The notes under the pieces: generated by a model
What the model saw: the letters and a program-made list of their open reading frames with translations, nothing else
Database searches by the model: none
Told to the model about the DNA's origin: nothing
Translations under genes and position numbers: made by a program
Origin: Prochlorococcus sp. AG-412-I05
GTDB taxonomy: Bacteria; Cyanobacteriota; Cyanobacteriia; PCC-6307; Cyanobiaceae
Assembly: GCA_003214855.1 (NCBI GenBank)
Contig: QCLC01000017.1
Coordinates: 1 to 38,932 of the forward strand
Direction: 5' to 3'
DNA: 38,932 nucleotides
In this document: piece by piece, positions 1-9,605 of the stretch
How the letters are laid out: every line of letters starts with the position of its first letter
Position numbering within the stretch: the stretch's first letter is position 1

Positions 1-1
1 G

Positions 2-832
2 CAGCGTTGGGTAGGCAAGAACTGGGCCTGCTCACGTGCAATGGAGCTTGTGAGTAGCACCTGGGTGCTGTTTGTAGATGCAGATGTGGAGCTTGACCCA
101 GCAACCCTCAAGCGGGCACTTAATCAGGCGATTGAGGAAGAAGCAGATCTACTGAGCCTGGTACCTCGTATTAACTGCAGCTGCTCTGCTGAATGGATGG
201 TGCAACCGATCATGGCCTGTCTTTTGGCTATAGGTTTTCCGATTAAAGCCGCCAATGATCCAGCTGAGTCAACAGCATTTGCCGCTGGGCCATTTATGTT
301 ATTTCGCCGATCAACGTATGAGGAGATTGGCGGTCATCGCGCACTAGCTGATGTGGTGATAGAGGATCTGGCTCTAGCTCGTAGAGTGAAAGCCGGGGGA
401 TTTCGCCTTCGTTATCTGCTGGGGTTAGATGCATTGCAATTGCGGATGTACGACAATTTTCCTGCGCTTTGGGAAGGCTGGAGTAAGAATTGGTTTCTTG
501 GCCTAGACAGCAGTATCGTCAAAGCAATCGGAGCATCAGCACTAGTGTTCTGGATGTTCACAGGCCCCTGGCTAGTATTGTTTCTGATCATAGTTAGCCT
601 GCTCTGGATCCCTTTTTATGGGGCATTATTAATAGCCTTTACTTTTTCGTTAATTGGTGTATTGCTTCAGTTCATTCTACGTATTTGGACACGTCAGAAA
701 TTCGAGGTGCCACTAACAAATTGGTGGTTAATGAGTGCCGGTGGCATCCTTATTGGATTACTTGGGCCAACTTCAGTTTGGAGAACACTGACTGGACGCG
801 ATTGGACCTGGAAAGGCCGTTCCTTGGCATGA
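2..832 (+). CDS. Glycosyltransferase family 2, membrane-anchored (5' end outside window)
   Basis: The reading frame is open from base 2, so the gene starts upstream of the window; only its last 276 residues are seen. The visible part begins in the GT-A fold with a DXD motif (FVDADVEL) that binds the nucleotide-sugar through a metal. It continues with the acceptor-side region (AAGPFMLFRRSTYEEIGGH, then an ED pair in DVVIEDLALARR) and ends in three hydrophobic segments that would sit in the membrane. This layout matches GT2 enzymes such as the HpnB-like, hopanoid-associated glycosyltransferases, which transfer sugars to lipid acceptors at the cytoplasmic membrane. Family membership is firm; donor and acceptor are not known. 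The downstream gene is on the opposite strand. Confidence 0.82.
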   Translation, partial: QRWVGKNWACSRAMELVSSTWVLFVDADVELDPATLKRALNQAIEEEADLLSLVPRINCSCSAEWMVQPIMACLLAIGFPIKAANDPAESTAFAAGPFMLFRRSTYEEIGGHRALADVVIEDLALARRVKAGGFRLRYLLGLDALQLRMYDNFPALWEGWSKNWFLGLDSSIVKAIGASALVFWMFTGPWLVLFLIIVSLLWIPFYGALLIAFTFSLIGVLLQFILRIWTRQKFEVPLTNWWLMSAGGILIGLLGPTSVWRTLTGRDWTWKGRSLA

Positions 833-1129
833 ATAGTGTTAGCTATTCATGAGTCAAATTAGTCGCATCAACTATTAATTAATACTATAATTCAGCCCAT
901 TCATCTTCCAATAGAACACTCAGTAGGCACATATTTCTATCATTCTTTATCTTTGATAATTCCAAGCACTAACGATATAGACAGGCATGTCATTCAACCA
1001 TCTCTAGTCCTAATTCTGAGCATCATTACTGTAGATACTTTAATTTCAATAGATCATTCATGTAACTGGCTTGTCCTTTTAGACTTTCATCTTTTTTGTT
1101 TTATCTTTATAAACTCAATCTTCTTTATT

Positions 1130-2431
1130 TCAGCCTGCATGACTTCTTTCCCAGCGGCCGTAGAACATCGAAAACCGGTTGGCTGTAATGCCATGGGCAA
1201 TCACACTCAAAACAATAGTAACCGTAGTCGTAGTAAGAATCGCTTGTGCGTTTGGAAGCGCCGCGTCTACCACCATCACAACAAACACAATGCTGGCTAA
1301 ACCTCTTGGCCCAAACCAACCAACGAAGAGTTTCGTCCAGTGATCAAGTCCTAGGCCGCTGGTTGCTAAGGCAACCGGAAGAATGCGCACTAGTGTCAGG
1401 CTTAAAGCCCCATAGACCACGCTGGCGACTGTGATGTGGCTCCAGGCATCGGGCACCATGGCACTACCAAATAGAACCCAGGTCAGTAGGACCAACATGT
1501 CACCCATTGCCAGAGAAGCCACCATCTCACCGTTCTTCAGTTCTTTGCGACTGCAGATCCCATAGAGAAGACCAGCAATGAAACAGGAAATGAATCCGCT
1601 CCCATGAAGGGTTTGGGCGAGGGTGTAGGCACTTAGGGCCAGGGCCACCGTGATCAAAGGCCTCCAATCCTCAGCAATCCATTTGCGTTGTGCTGCCTGA
1701 TCCCTTAACCAACTACCCAATAATCCAACAAAGGCTCCTATCACGAGGCCGATACCTATTTCACTGACAAGCAGCTGAGCGAAGCTCTGCAATGCATCCT
1801 TCGGTCCATTGATCTGGTCAAGATGACCAGTTGAGATACCAAGAAAGCACAACAACATAGGGACACAAATTCCGTCATTGAGGCCACTTTCAACATTGAG
1901 ATCTTCGCGGATAGCTTCTGGTACTTCGAGGTTGGTGGTCACCGCTTCGCCAAGTGCCGCATCTGTTGGAGCGAGCACCACCGCAAGTAGGGCTGCTTCA
2001 ATCAGGCCTAGTTCAGGCAATATCAATCGCGCCACCGCGAAACCCATCAGAATGCTGATTGGCAGTCCGAGCAGCAGCAGACGCATTGGCAGGCGGGCAC
2101 TGTTGCGCAACACTGTCCAGTCCAAGGCTGCTGCATCGGTGAACAACACGAGACCCAATGTGATCTCTGCCAGACGCCTTAGCAGCGCTGAATCCAGTGA
2201 GATGTTGAGCCAGCCCAGGTTGGCAGGGCCAAGGACTAAGCCCAGCGCAACAAAGATCAGTGGTCCAGAGACGGCTGTCCTGGACAATCGTCTTGAAAGC
2301 AGGCAATAGGCGAAGATCACTAAACTGATCACTGCCAGGTCAAGGTCGCTGTGGAGCACGGCTAGTGGTGAGTTTGAGTCCCCTTGATGCTGCCCATAAT
2401 TCGGATGTAGATCTCGAAATCCACCATCCAT
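1130..2431 (-). CDS. Na+/H+ antiporter, CPA1 (NhaP-like) family
   Basis: A 433-residue protein with about twelve hydrophobic segments, of the sodium/hydrogen exchanger family (PF00999). It would exchange cytoplasmic Na+ for H+ across the plasma or thylakoid membrane. The ion-binding region has APTDAALGEAV near residues 154-164 and ESGLNDG at 181-187. The Asn185-Asp186 pair is the ND signature of electroneutral CPA1 antiporters. The first ~28 residues from the ATG are hydrophilic and atypical; a GTG at codon 25 (base 2359), just before the first membrane helix, is an alternative start. It stands alone on the minus strand, divergent from nifJ across a ~600-base gap. With GltS nearby, sodium-gradient transport recurs in this segment, but shared regulation is only a guess. 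Confidence 0.88.
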   Translation of the reverse strand: MDGGFRDLHPNYGQHQGDSNSPLAVLHSDLDLAVISLVIFAYCLLSRRLSRTAVSGPLIFVALGLVLGPANLGWLNISLDSALLRRLAEITLGLVLFTDAAALDWTVLRNSARLPMRLLLLGLPISILMGFAVARLILPELGLIEAALLAVVLAPTDAALGEAVTTNLEVPEAIREDLNVESGLNDGICVPMLLCFLGISTGHLDQINGPKDALQSFAQLLVSEIGIGLVIGAFVGLLGSWLRDQAAQRKWIAEDWRPLITVALALSAYTLAQTLHGSGFISCFIAGLLYGICSRKELKNGEMVASLAMGDMLVLLTWVLFGSAMVPDAWSHITVASVVYGALSLTLVRILPVALATSGLGLDHWTKLFVGWFGPRGLASIVFVVMVVDAALPNAQAILTTTTVTIVLSVIAHGITANRFSMFYGRWERSHAG

Positions 2432-3027
2432 GTTCAGATCTCGTTGATGGAAGTTCTGTGAAACCGATTCATGCCCCTTGAGCGGTTTGCCTTGATGCTT
2501 TGCTACTGGTCTTCAAAAGAGGTGGTCTGTTTCAACCAATGATTCAATAGGCCTTGATGAGGGTGCTGATGCGAAGGCAAGCAACGACAGAAATGGTGAT
2601 AGCTATCGGTTTTGTTGAGCTACAAGCAAGCACAGGACTTTGTGCTTTTACATGCAATACAGGCCTATTCCCTAGTCATGCCAGGTAGTCTCATGGTGTG
2701 ATGTTCTTGAAAACAACAGAGTCGCCACCTGAGAGCCTCTAAAAACAGATTGAGGCAACATCCCCTGTGCACCCAGGTTATGCAGCCAGGAACAACAGTT
2801 CACTATCTTTAGGGGTCGATAGCAGAGCCCCCAGCTCTTGAAAAAATCAAGGCAAGCCTCAAGACTGGTATTCGCTAGACGGGTGAGCCTTAAGCTTTTT
2901 TAGTATCGACTCGTTCGGGCCTGGGCTTAGGTGTTGTTTCGCTCTCTTTGATCTAGTGCTGCAATCTGTTCACAGATTTCAGTAGATTTTACGCTCACAG
3001 CAGACGTTCCTTCGTTGATTTCTACGT
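2432..3027. other. Intergenic gap between divergent antiporter and nifJ
   Basis: About 600 bases with no convincing gene on either strand. Only short open frames lacking protein-like composition are present, for example a 43-codon plus-strand frame starting at 2557. The stretch must hold the divergent promoters of the antiporter and nifJ, but I could not identify operators or a riboswitch. Confidence 0.4.
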
Positions 3028-6000
3028 ATGTCAGATCAAACCGTAGAACAGGAAATGACTCCAACTGTACTGGGGGGTGATAAACCCAAGTATCCAGGGA
3101 TTCCGGTGACGTGTAATGGCAATCATCTTGTCACCAAGTGGGTAGAAACACGCATCACTGAAGGAGGTGTCTATTACCCAATTACACCTTCAACAGAGGG
3201 TGGTGAAATATATCAACAATCTTTTGCGGAAGGAGCTCTTGATGTCTGGGGGAACCAAAAGTTATCTGTTGAGGCAGAAGGTGAACATGCAGCCCAAGGC
3301 GGTGCTACAGCGGTAGCGATGACTGGTAAGCGCACAGTTAACTTCACATCTGGCCAGGGAATTGTATATGCGATGGAGCAGTATTACCACGCTCCAGGAA
3401 AGCTCTCAACAATGGTGTTGGAGGTTGGGGCTAGGGCTCTGACCAAGCATGCTCTTAATGTTCACTGTGGCCATGATGACTTTAATGCAGCTCTAGATAC
3501 TGGATGGACGATGTTAATTGCCCGAGATGCCCAGCAAGCTGCAGATCAGGCTATTATTCTGCGTAAATGTAATGAATTAGCTTTAAATCCAGGTATGAAT
3601 ATTCAAGATGGGATGTTGACAACCCATTCTGAACGTACTTATCGAGCCCCAGAAGCGGATCTACTACGTGAATATTTGGGTGCACCAGATGACCAGATAG
3701 ATTGCCCTACTCAAGCTCAAAGAGAACTGTTCGGAGTTCGGCGTCGCCGAGTTCCCGAAATGTTGGATTTAAAGAATCCGGTGCTTTTAGGACCAGTTCA
3801 AAATCAAGAGCACCATATGAATGGTGTCATAGCACGTCGTGATAATTTCAATGAACCAATCCTTGAATTTCTTGAGCAATGCTATCTAGAGTTTGGTCAG
3901 TTAACAGGCCGCAACTACGGGCTTATTCAAGAATATAAAACCGAGGAAGCGGATACAGTCTTTATTTCTCTTGGTTGTGCAGCTGAAAACATTGAAGCCG
4001 CATGCGATTACCTAAGTGAGAAACACAATGCCAAGGTTGGTTCTATTCATATAAATGTTCTACGTCCCTTTCCTGAAGCAGCATTAATTAATGCTTTGCG
4101 TGGGAAAAAGAATGTCATTATTTTAGAACGAACAGATGAGGGCTTGGCTGGTGATAATCCATTAGGTCGAGACATCCGCACTGCTCTAAGTAAAGGACAA
4201 GAGTCTTCTCAGTATGGAGGCATAATGCCTGCGATAACACTTGAGCAAACACCAAGAATTTTTCGTGGAAGTTATGGGCTTGGCTCTAGAGATTTTCGTC
4301 CAGAACATATCATCGGAGCTTATGAATATGCCACTGGGGAGATTGCCAGGAAAGACGGTAAAAGTGCAGCTGATGGCGAAGCTTATTTCACACTAGGTAT
4401 TGATCACCCCTATAGCGTGGTTTCTAAAGACACTCCATCGCTATTGCCGAATAGAGCGATTGCTGTTCGATTCCATTCGATTGGAGGCTGGGGAATGATC
4501 ACCACGGGTAAAAACCTTGGTGAAATTATCGGTAAGTTTGGACAAATGATTTCCGAACGTGATCCAACCTATGATGAACATGGCCAATTGGAAGAAAAGC
4601 TCTTCATTATGGCCAACCCCAAGTATGGCTCCGAAAAGAAAGGAGCCCCTACTAATTATTTTCTAACAGTTGCGGCTGAAAAGATACAAGTTAATTGTGA
4701 GCTCAATCATGTTGATGTGGTGCTCTGCTGTGACCCCAAAGCATTCACACATACTAATCCGCTGGCGGGTTTAAACAAAGGCGGTTGTCTTGTATGGGAA
4801 TCAAGTGAGCCGGCGGCTAAAGCTTGGGAGCGAATTCCCTCAAAGTATCGCAAATTCATCAAGGATAACGGCATTCGTGTATTTATTCTGCCTGGATTCG
4901 AAATCGCTCGAGAAGCAACAACTCGAACTGATCTGCAATTAAGGATGCAAGGCAATTCCTTCCTTGGTGCATTCTTCAAAGTTTCAACTTTTCTGCAGGA
5001 TCACGAAATTAGTGAGGCAGCGTATAAGGAGGTTGTTCGCAACCAATATCAAAAGAAGTTCGGACGCTTTGGTGACGCGGTAGTTGATTCAAACATGAAG
5101 GTTATGTCTGGTGGCTTTGAACGGGTCGAGGAAATTACTTATGGAAAAAATAAGGATGTAGATACTTCAAGCATGCGCAACCCCATGCTTGCACCAAAGG
5201 ATTCTGCTCTCATTGAGATTCCAGCAACTGCAGGTTGTGCTGCTAGTGGTTGTTCGTCTTGTTCGATGCCTGATGGACAAGCCAATAGGTCACCATTCCA
5301 AACACTGCAGAAATTTGATTCAGAATTCCGCAACGACTTGGGCTATCACCAACCATCAGGTGCTTTTGCAAGCTTATCTGTTATGGGACCTGCCAGTGGC
5401 GCGACACAAAGTAAATATGTAGCCAGACGCGAAACCCCAATTTACATCGCAGAGAATTGTACTCAATGCATGGAATGTATCGCTGCATGTCCTGATACTG
5501 CCTTGCCTAATACAGCACAGGATGTAAGTACCATTCTTGTCACTGCCATACGCAATTATGTCATTGACGAGAATGCATCGAAGCAACTTTTGAAGGAGGT
5601 ACCTGGATTAGATCAACGTTGCCACGAAAAAATGAATGACAATGTTGCATCCAAAACCAAACAGCCATTTAAAACTATTCTAAGCAATGAGTTGGATGAG
5701 CTTACATCAATCGATGAAGCTTCCCGTAAGCAACTAATTGATATTGTTGACAAATTGCCACTTGCTTATAACAACACCCCTAGTATTTACAAAAGTCTTG
5801 AGAAGAAGAATCCTGGTAGTGGCGGTATCTTTTCTATTTTTGTTAGCGACCTCTGCAAAGGATGTGGGGAGTGTGTTCAGGTTTGTGGCGAACATGATGC
5901 CCTGCGAATGAAGCAGGATACGCCTGAACTTAATGCCGATCTTACAACTGCCCAAGTGTTTAGCCGTTTATTACCAGATACCAGTCAAAAGTTTCTTGGG

Positions 6001-7764
6001 CAATATCAGTCTGAATCACCAGAATCTTCTCTTGAATCAGCCCTGCGGAAGCACTTGATGGTACGGAGTAATTACGAGTCTCTTGTCTCTGGAGATGGTG
6101 CTTGTGCAGGCTGTGGCGAAAAAAGTGTGCTGAGGGCTGCTGCTTCTATTACAGAGGCATACATGCGACCGATTTATCACCAAAAAGCAGAGCGTTTACG
6201 CAAAAAAGCACAACTATTAGAAGAATGTGGTGTCACTAGGTTGGCAACTCTAAAGACTCAAGATGATGATGAATATAATTGGTTTAAGCGTTCTGTAGCC
6301 CATGCAGTGATGGGTCTTGGTGGTGAAAACGAAGATGATACAACTCTTCGGCTTAATAGATTTGGTGAGATCACTGATCAAGAAGTCATCACAGCACTGG
6401 TAACAGTCCTCAATCAGGATGCCTTTAATCACTGTGATCTACAGGCAGTTGATGGACGTATGGCAAATGGAATGTGCACCATGTATATGGGTGCTCATAC
6501 TGGCTGCAATACGGTTTACGGCTCTACTCCTCCCTCCAATCCTCATCCATACCCCTGGATGAATTCCTTATTTCAGGATGGCGCAACCATTAGTTGGCTG
6601 ATAGGAGAATCTGCTGTCCTCAATCATGCACGTCGATCTGTAACTCCGGAACGACTTGCTACAGCACTTCTCGATCGTGACATCAATGTTTGCAGTGAGC
6701 GTGAATACTTCGAGCTAACTCATCTTGATGACTCACTCATGACTGATCAGGAAATACGTGAGTTACCTAAGGTTTGGGCGATTGGAGGAGATGGAGCTAT
6801 GGGCGATATAGGTTTCCAAAACGTTTCAAAGGTCGTCTTGCAAAACCGTCCAAATGTGAAATTACTGATGCTTGATACGCAGGTCTATTCCAACACAGGT
6901 GGTCAAAATTCCGACAGCTCTAACATGTTGGGTGGATATGACATGAACCAATTTGGTGTTGCTTCGCAAGGCAAGCTTGTAGAGAAGAAAAGTGTTGCAG
7001 AAGCATTTACAACTGGCCATGGTTCGCCATTTATTGCCCAAGTTTCTATGGCAAATTCAGGGAAAATGTATAAGGCCATGCTTGATGGACTTGAATATCG
7101 TGGTACAGCCTTTTTCCAATGCTATACATCTTGTCAGCCAGAGCATGGTATTGGTGACGACATGAGTGCCTATCAGGCTCGTATGATTCGCGATAGTCGT
7201 GGAATGCCTGAGTTTATCTATAATCCTCGCGCTGGCGAGACCATCCAGGAAACTTTTGAGCTCAAGGGTAACCCTTCAATCAATCGAGACTGGAGGGCCG
7301 CTAAATATCAATCCGACGGAAAGCCATATAATCTCACTGTTGCTCACTGGGCTCTTACAGAAGCACGTTTTCGCAGACACCTCAAAGAGATTCCTGAAGC
7401 ACAAGTCGACGAGTTTATACATATCGACAATATGCTTACTCTAATTAGGCAGCAAGATGTTATTTATAGAAATGTCTTTAATGAGAATCATCATGCTTTT
7501 GTGCCTGATTGGGGTGTGTATTTCAAGGCTGAAATCAATGGCAAGTTTAAGTATTATGCGGTTAGTCGTCAGATGGTTCTCTTCCATGTAGAGCGCCGTA
7601 AATCATGGCGGATGATGCAAAGCCGTGCGGGGCTGCACAACGAAGACTATGCAGCACAGAAAATCATATTGCAGAAGCTGGATTCTGGTGAGTTCACTCG
7701 AGATGACTTAATTAATCGAGGCAGAGAATTGATGAATGAACATATTAAACAAGCCATCCACTAG
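3028..7764 (+). CDS. nifJ: Pyruvate:ferredoxin/flavodoxin oxidoreductase, enlarged form
   Basis: Oxidises pyruvate (or a related 2-oxoacid) with CoA to acetyl-CoA and CO2, passing electrons to ferredoxin or flavodoxin in the cytoplasm. The domain order follows single-chain PFORs: an N-terminal substrate/pyrimidine domain (YPITPS near residue 50), the transketolase-C-like and gamma domains, two ferredoxin-type 4Fe-4S motifs (C811/814/817/821 and C943/946/949/953), then the thiamine-diphosphate domain. The proximal cluster ligands appear to be C1026, C1029, C1160 and C1369. The TPP motif is GDG at 1254-1256 with N1265 and VYSNTGGQ at 1286-1293. At 1578 aa it is ~400 longer than the usual 1170-1200. 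The extra length lies between the two ferredoxin motifs (122 residues), between C1029 and C1160 (~130 residues), and in a C-terminal tail of ~130 residues. G+C is lower than in neighbours. Family firm; exact substrate unproven. Confidence 0.93.
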   Translation: MSDQTVEQEMTPTVLGGDKPKYPGIPVTCNGNHLVTKWVETRITEGGVYYPITPSTEGGEIYQQSFAEGALDVWGNQKLSVEAEGEHAAQGGATAVAMTGKRTVNFTSGQGIVYAMEQYYHAPGKLSTMVLEVGARALTKHALNVHCGHDDFNAALDTGWTMLIARDAQQAADQAIILRKCNELALNPGMNIQDGMLTTHSERTYRAPEADLLREYLGAPDDQIDCPTQAQRELFGVRRRRVPEMLDLKNPVLLGPVQNQEHHMNGVIARRDNFNEPILEFLEQCYLEFGQLTGRNYGLIQEYKTEEADTVFISLGCAAENIEAACDYLSEKHNAKVGSIHINVLRPFPEAALINALRGKKNVIILERTDEGLAGDNPLGRDIRTALSKGQESSQYGGIMPAITLEQTPRIFRGSYGLGSRDFRPEHIIGAYEYATGEIARKDGKSAADGEAYFTLGIDHPYSVVSKDTPSLLPNRAIAVRFHSIGGWGMITTGKNLGEIIGKFGQMISERDPTYDEHGQLEEKLFIMANPKYGSEKKGAPTNYFLTVAAEKIQVNCELNHVDVVLCCDPKAFTHTNPLAGLNKGGCLVWESSEPAAKAWERIPSKYRKFIKDNGIRVFILPGFEIAREATTRTDLQLRMQGNSFLGAFFKVSTFLQDHEISEAAYKEVVRNQYQKKFGRFGDAVVDSNMKVMSGGFERVEEITYGKNKDVDTSSMRNPMLAPKDSALIEIPATAGCAASGCSSCSMPDGQANRSPFQTLQKFDSEFRNDLGYHQPSGAFASLSVMGPASGATQSKYVARRETPIYIAENCTQCMECIAACPDTALPNTAQDVSTILVTAIRNYVIDENASKQLLKEVPGLDQRCHEKMNDNVASKTKQPFKTILSNELDELTSIDEASRKQLIDIVDKLPLAYNNTPSIYKSLEKKNPGSGGIFSIFVSDLCKGCGECVQVCGEHDALRMKQDTPELNADLTTAQVFSRLLPDTSQKFLGQYQSESPESSLESALRKHLMVRSNYESLVSGDGACAGCGEKSVLRAAASITEAYMRPIYHQKAERLRKKAQLLEECGVTRLATLKTQDDDEYNWFKRSVAHAVMGLGGENEDDTTLRLNRFGEITDQEVITALVTVLNQDAFNHCDLQAVDGRMANGMCTMYMGAHTGCNTVYGSTPPSNPHPYPWMNSLFQDGATISWLIGESAVLNHARRSVTPERLATALLDRDINVCSEREYFELTHLDDSLMTDQEIRELPKVWAIGGDGAMGDIGFQNVSKVVLQNRPNVKLLMLDTQVYSNTGGQNSDSSNMLGGYDMNQFGVASQGKLVEKKSVAEAFTTGHGSPFIAQVSMANSGKMYKAMLDGLEYRGTAFFQCYTSCQPEHGIGDDMSAYQARMIRDSRGMPEFIYNPRAGETIQETFELKGNPSINRDWRAAKYQSDGKPYNLTVAHWALTEARFRRHLKEIPEAQVDEFIHIDNMLTLIRQQDVIYRNVFNENHHAFVPDWGVYFKAEINGKFKYYAVSRQMVLFHVERRKSWRMMQSRAGLHNEDYAAQKIILQKLDSGEFTRDDLINRGRELMNEHIKQAIH

Positions 7765-8154
7765 CCAAGCTCACTTCAGCCAATTCTTATCTATATTATT
7801 GACGCAATAGAACCTCAGAGAGTATTTCTAGACCATTGTCCTGTTAGGTACTTGTCTCATGCTTAGCAACACAATCTAGATCCTCTTATAAGTTCAGATT
7901 TCATCAGAAAGTCTTGCTTGCTATCAGCCAGATATCTAACAGCCATTGTCAGCACAGTCCATTTAGTTAATCCACACTTTAGCCGCATAGTTATGCTCAA
8001 ATAACTATATTTTTTGTGTTATATCCCTCCTATACCTGCATCTATTTTTTCGCTATTCATGAGTTGAATAAGCAGTCTATCCATGGTAGATCACTCACAA
8101 CAGTATTGGCAATTTGATTTACCCGTTGAATTCTTCGTTTTATAATTTAATCAA
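7765..8154. other. Gap between convergent nifJ and gltS
   Basis: About 390 A+T-rich bases between two genes that converge. I see no gene. The one clear element is a terminator-like hairpin with a T-run at 7987-8015, listed separately. Confidence 0.4.
7987..8015 (+). terminator. Probable intrinsic terminator downstream of nifJ
   Basis: A perfect 8-bp stem (ATAGTTAT / ATAACTAT) closes a 6-base loop, then comes A and a run of six T on the plus strand. It lies ~220 bases past the nifJ stop, so the transcript would carry a long 3' untranslated end. The stem is A+T-rich and so moderately weak. Confidence 0.55.
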
Positions 8155-9399
8155 TCATAAGAACCTGATTGAGGCTGGAATAATAAAACCTGAATTTATA
8201 ATCTCAATAAACGTTGCGATCAGTGGTACGACGATAAATGCTTTGTTGGTTGGCCCATATCTCCTTGATATTGCCGTCATATTTGCAAGCCCAGCAGTCG
8301 ATGACCCTATCGACATTCCCGCAAAACCTGCGCAAATAACAGCTGCTTCGTAGTTGCGACCCATTAGCGGAAAAACAAGATATAGATTAACTGCGATAGA
8401 GAGAATAGCTTGGGAAAGTAATATCAACAGCAAGGCCGGAGGGAGATCCAATAGATCCCAAAACTGCAGACTCATGATTGACATTGCCAGAAATGTGCCG
8501 AGGGAAAGCTCCGCCAGAAGTAGTAATGCAGCTGTTTGCTTAGGCCAAATTAGAAAATCATTTGAAATCTTACGATCCGGCAAAATGCTGCTCAAAATGA
8601 TTCCAACGATCATAGAAACAACAAAAAGTGGCAGTTGAATATCTAACTTAAAAAGAAATCCCTGGCATATTTTCCCGAGAATAATACAGACATTGACAGC
8701 CAGCACTGATGAAAGAATACTGTTGTAATCCAATTCTGATGGCAATTGATTATTCAATGCCAGCTTATTTGTATTTTCTTCTCCATTCCTGTTTGCACCA
8801 TATGTTTCCTTTTTATGATCTAAATTCAATTGATTTTTACGAATCAAGTGATTAGCGATTGGCCCACCTATTAGGCTGGCAACGATCAACCCAAATGTTG
8901 ATGCTGCAATGCCAATTTCCAAAGCATTCTTGATGCTAAATTGTTTCGCAAAGATTGGAGCCCATGCGATTGTCACACCATGGCCACCTGCAAGCGATAC
9001 TGAACCCAAAAGTGGTCCAAGGCCTTTTTGGAGGCCAAATAGATTAACTGTCAATTCACCGAAGATGTTCTGAATCGTGATGAAAGCAATAACCAGGCCG
9101 AGTAATATTCCCAGGGTTTTCCCTCCTCTTCTCATGTTGATTAAATTTGAACTTATACCAACCGTAGTAAAGAAATAAATAAGTAAGAAGTCTCTTGCAC
9201 CAAGATCAAATATAACCTCTATATCCGCTGTCCATTTCACGAGTGTGATTGCTAGTGCTGCAATCAGACCGCCTGTAACAGAATCAGGAATCGATAAATT
9301 CTTCAGCGCTTGAATATTGCCATTGACGCGCTTGCCAATAAACAGTACAAGTATGCCAATTGAGATTGATATCAGCGATCTAATTTCTAATGTATCCAT
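8155..9399 (-). CDS. gltS: Sodium/glutamate symporter (GltS family)
   Basis: A 414-residue polytopic membrane protein of the ESS family, which takes up glutamate with Na+ across the plasma membrane. Recognisable family stretches are IPDSVTGG near residues 38-45, FFTTVGISSNL near 76-86, SLAGGHGVTIAWAP near 134-147 and AGFAGMSIGSSTAGLANM in the C-terminal half. These form the two inverted structural halves, each with a re-entrant loop. A hydrophilic, Asn/Lys/Glu-rich linker of about 35 residues separates the halves. Length is near the family norm (~400). The ATG at 9399 opens directly before the first helix. Base composition is A+T-rich like nifJ. The gene stands alone with gaps on both sides, which fits an accessory, possibly acquired gene; that part is inference. 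Confidence 0.93.
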   Translation of the reverse strand: MDTLEIRSLISISIGILVLFIGKRVNGNIQALKNLSIPDSVTGGLIAALAITLVKWTADIEVIFDLGARDFLLIYFFTTVGISSNLINMRRGGKTLGILLGLVIAFITIQNIFGELTVNLFGLQKGLGPLLGSVSLAGGHGVTIAWAPIFAKQFSIKNALEIGIAASTFGLIVASLIGGPIANHLIRKNQLNLDHKKETYGANRNGEENTNKLALNNQLPSELDYNSILSSVLAVNVCIILGKICQGFLFKLDIQLPLFVVSMIVGIILSSILPDRKISNDFLIWPKQTAALLLLAELSLGTFLAMSIMSLQFWDLLDLPPALLLILLSQAILSIAVNLYLVFPLMGRNYEAAVICAGFAGMSIGSSTAGLANMTAISRRYGPTNKAFIVVPLIATFIEIINSGFIIPASIRFL

Positions 9400-9605
9400 T
9401 GCCTATTGAAATGGTATTTAATTATAATTTCCGTAAGACTACTTACTTCGCGCGCAGTGGTGCTCTAGAAGTAACTATTTATTTCACAGGTCATTCTAGA
9501 TCTTTGGACTTCGATAGATCGCTTTCTTTCTCAGCTTTAATCCAGTGGGACGTCCCCATGCCATCAGACCTTCCCTAACCGCAGAGTTTTTCCATTGATC
9601 AAAAA
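9400..9605. other. Upstream region of gltS, start of the gltS-purS gap
   Basis: The gap between gltS and purS runs from 9400 to 10002. This first part is A+T-rich, has no coding-like frame and should carry the gltS promoter on the minus strand. The middle (9606-9786) holds a possible frameshifted small ORF. The rest (9787-10002) includes small inverted repeats just before purS. Confidence 0.35.

Noticed and set aside
831-848. GAATAG/CTATTC hairpin at the glycosyltransferase stop codon
   Set aside because: Six weak base pairs and no T-run on the plus strand; too weak to call a terminator.
953-1300. 115-codon plus-strand open frame over the end of the antiporter gene
   Set aside because: Its second half is the reverse complement of antiporter coding sequence and the first half is A+T-rich with no recognisable domain.
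1878-2309. 143-codon plus-strand open frame
   Set aside because: It lies fully opposite the antiporter coding sequence and its Ser/Arg-rich composition is typical of an antisense shadow.
2557-2688. 43-codon plus-strand frame in the gap before nifJ
   Set aside because: No ribosome-binding site, no hydrophobic or leader-like pattern, and no resemblance to the prochlorosin precursors I looked for.
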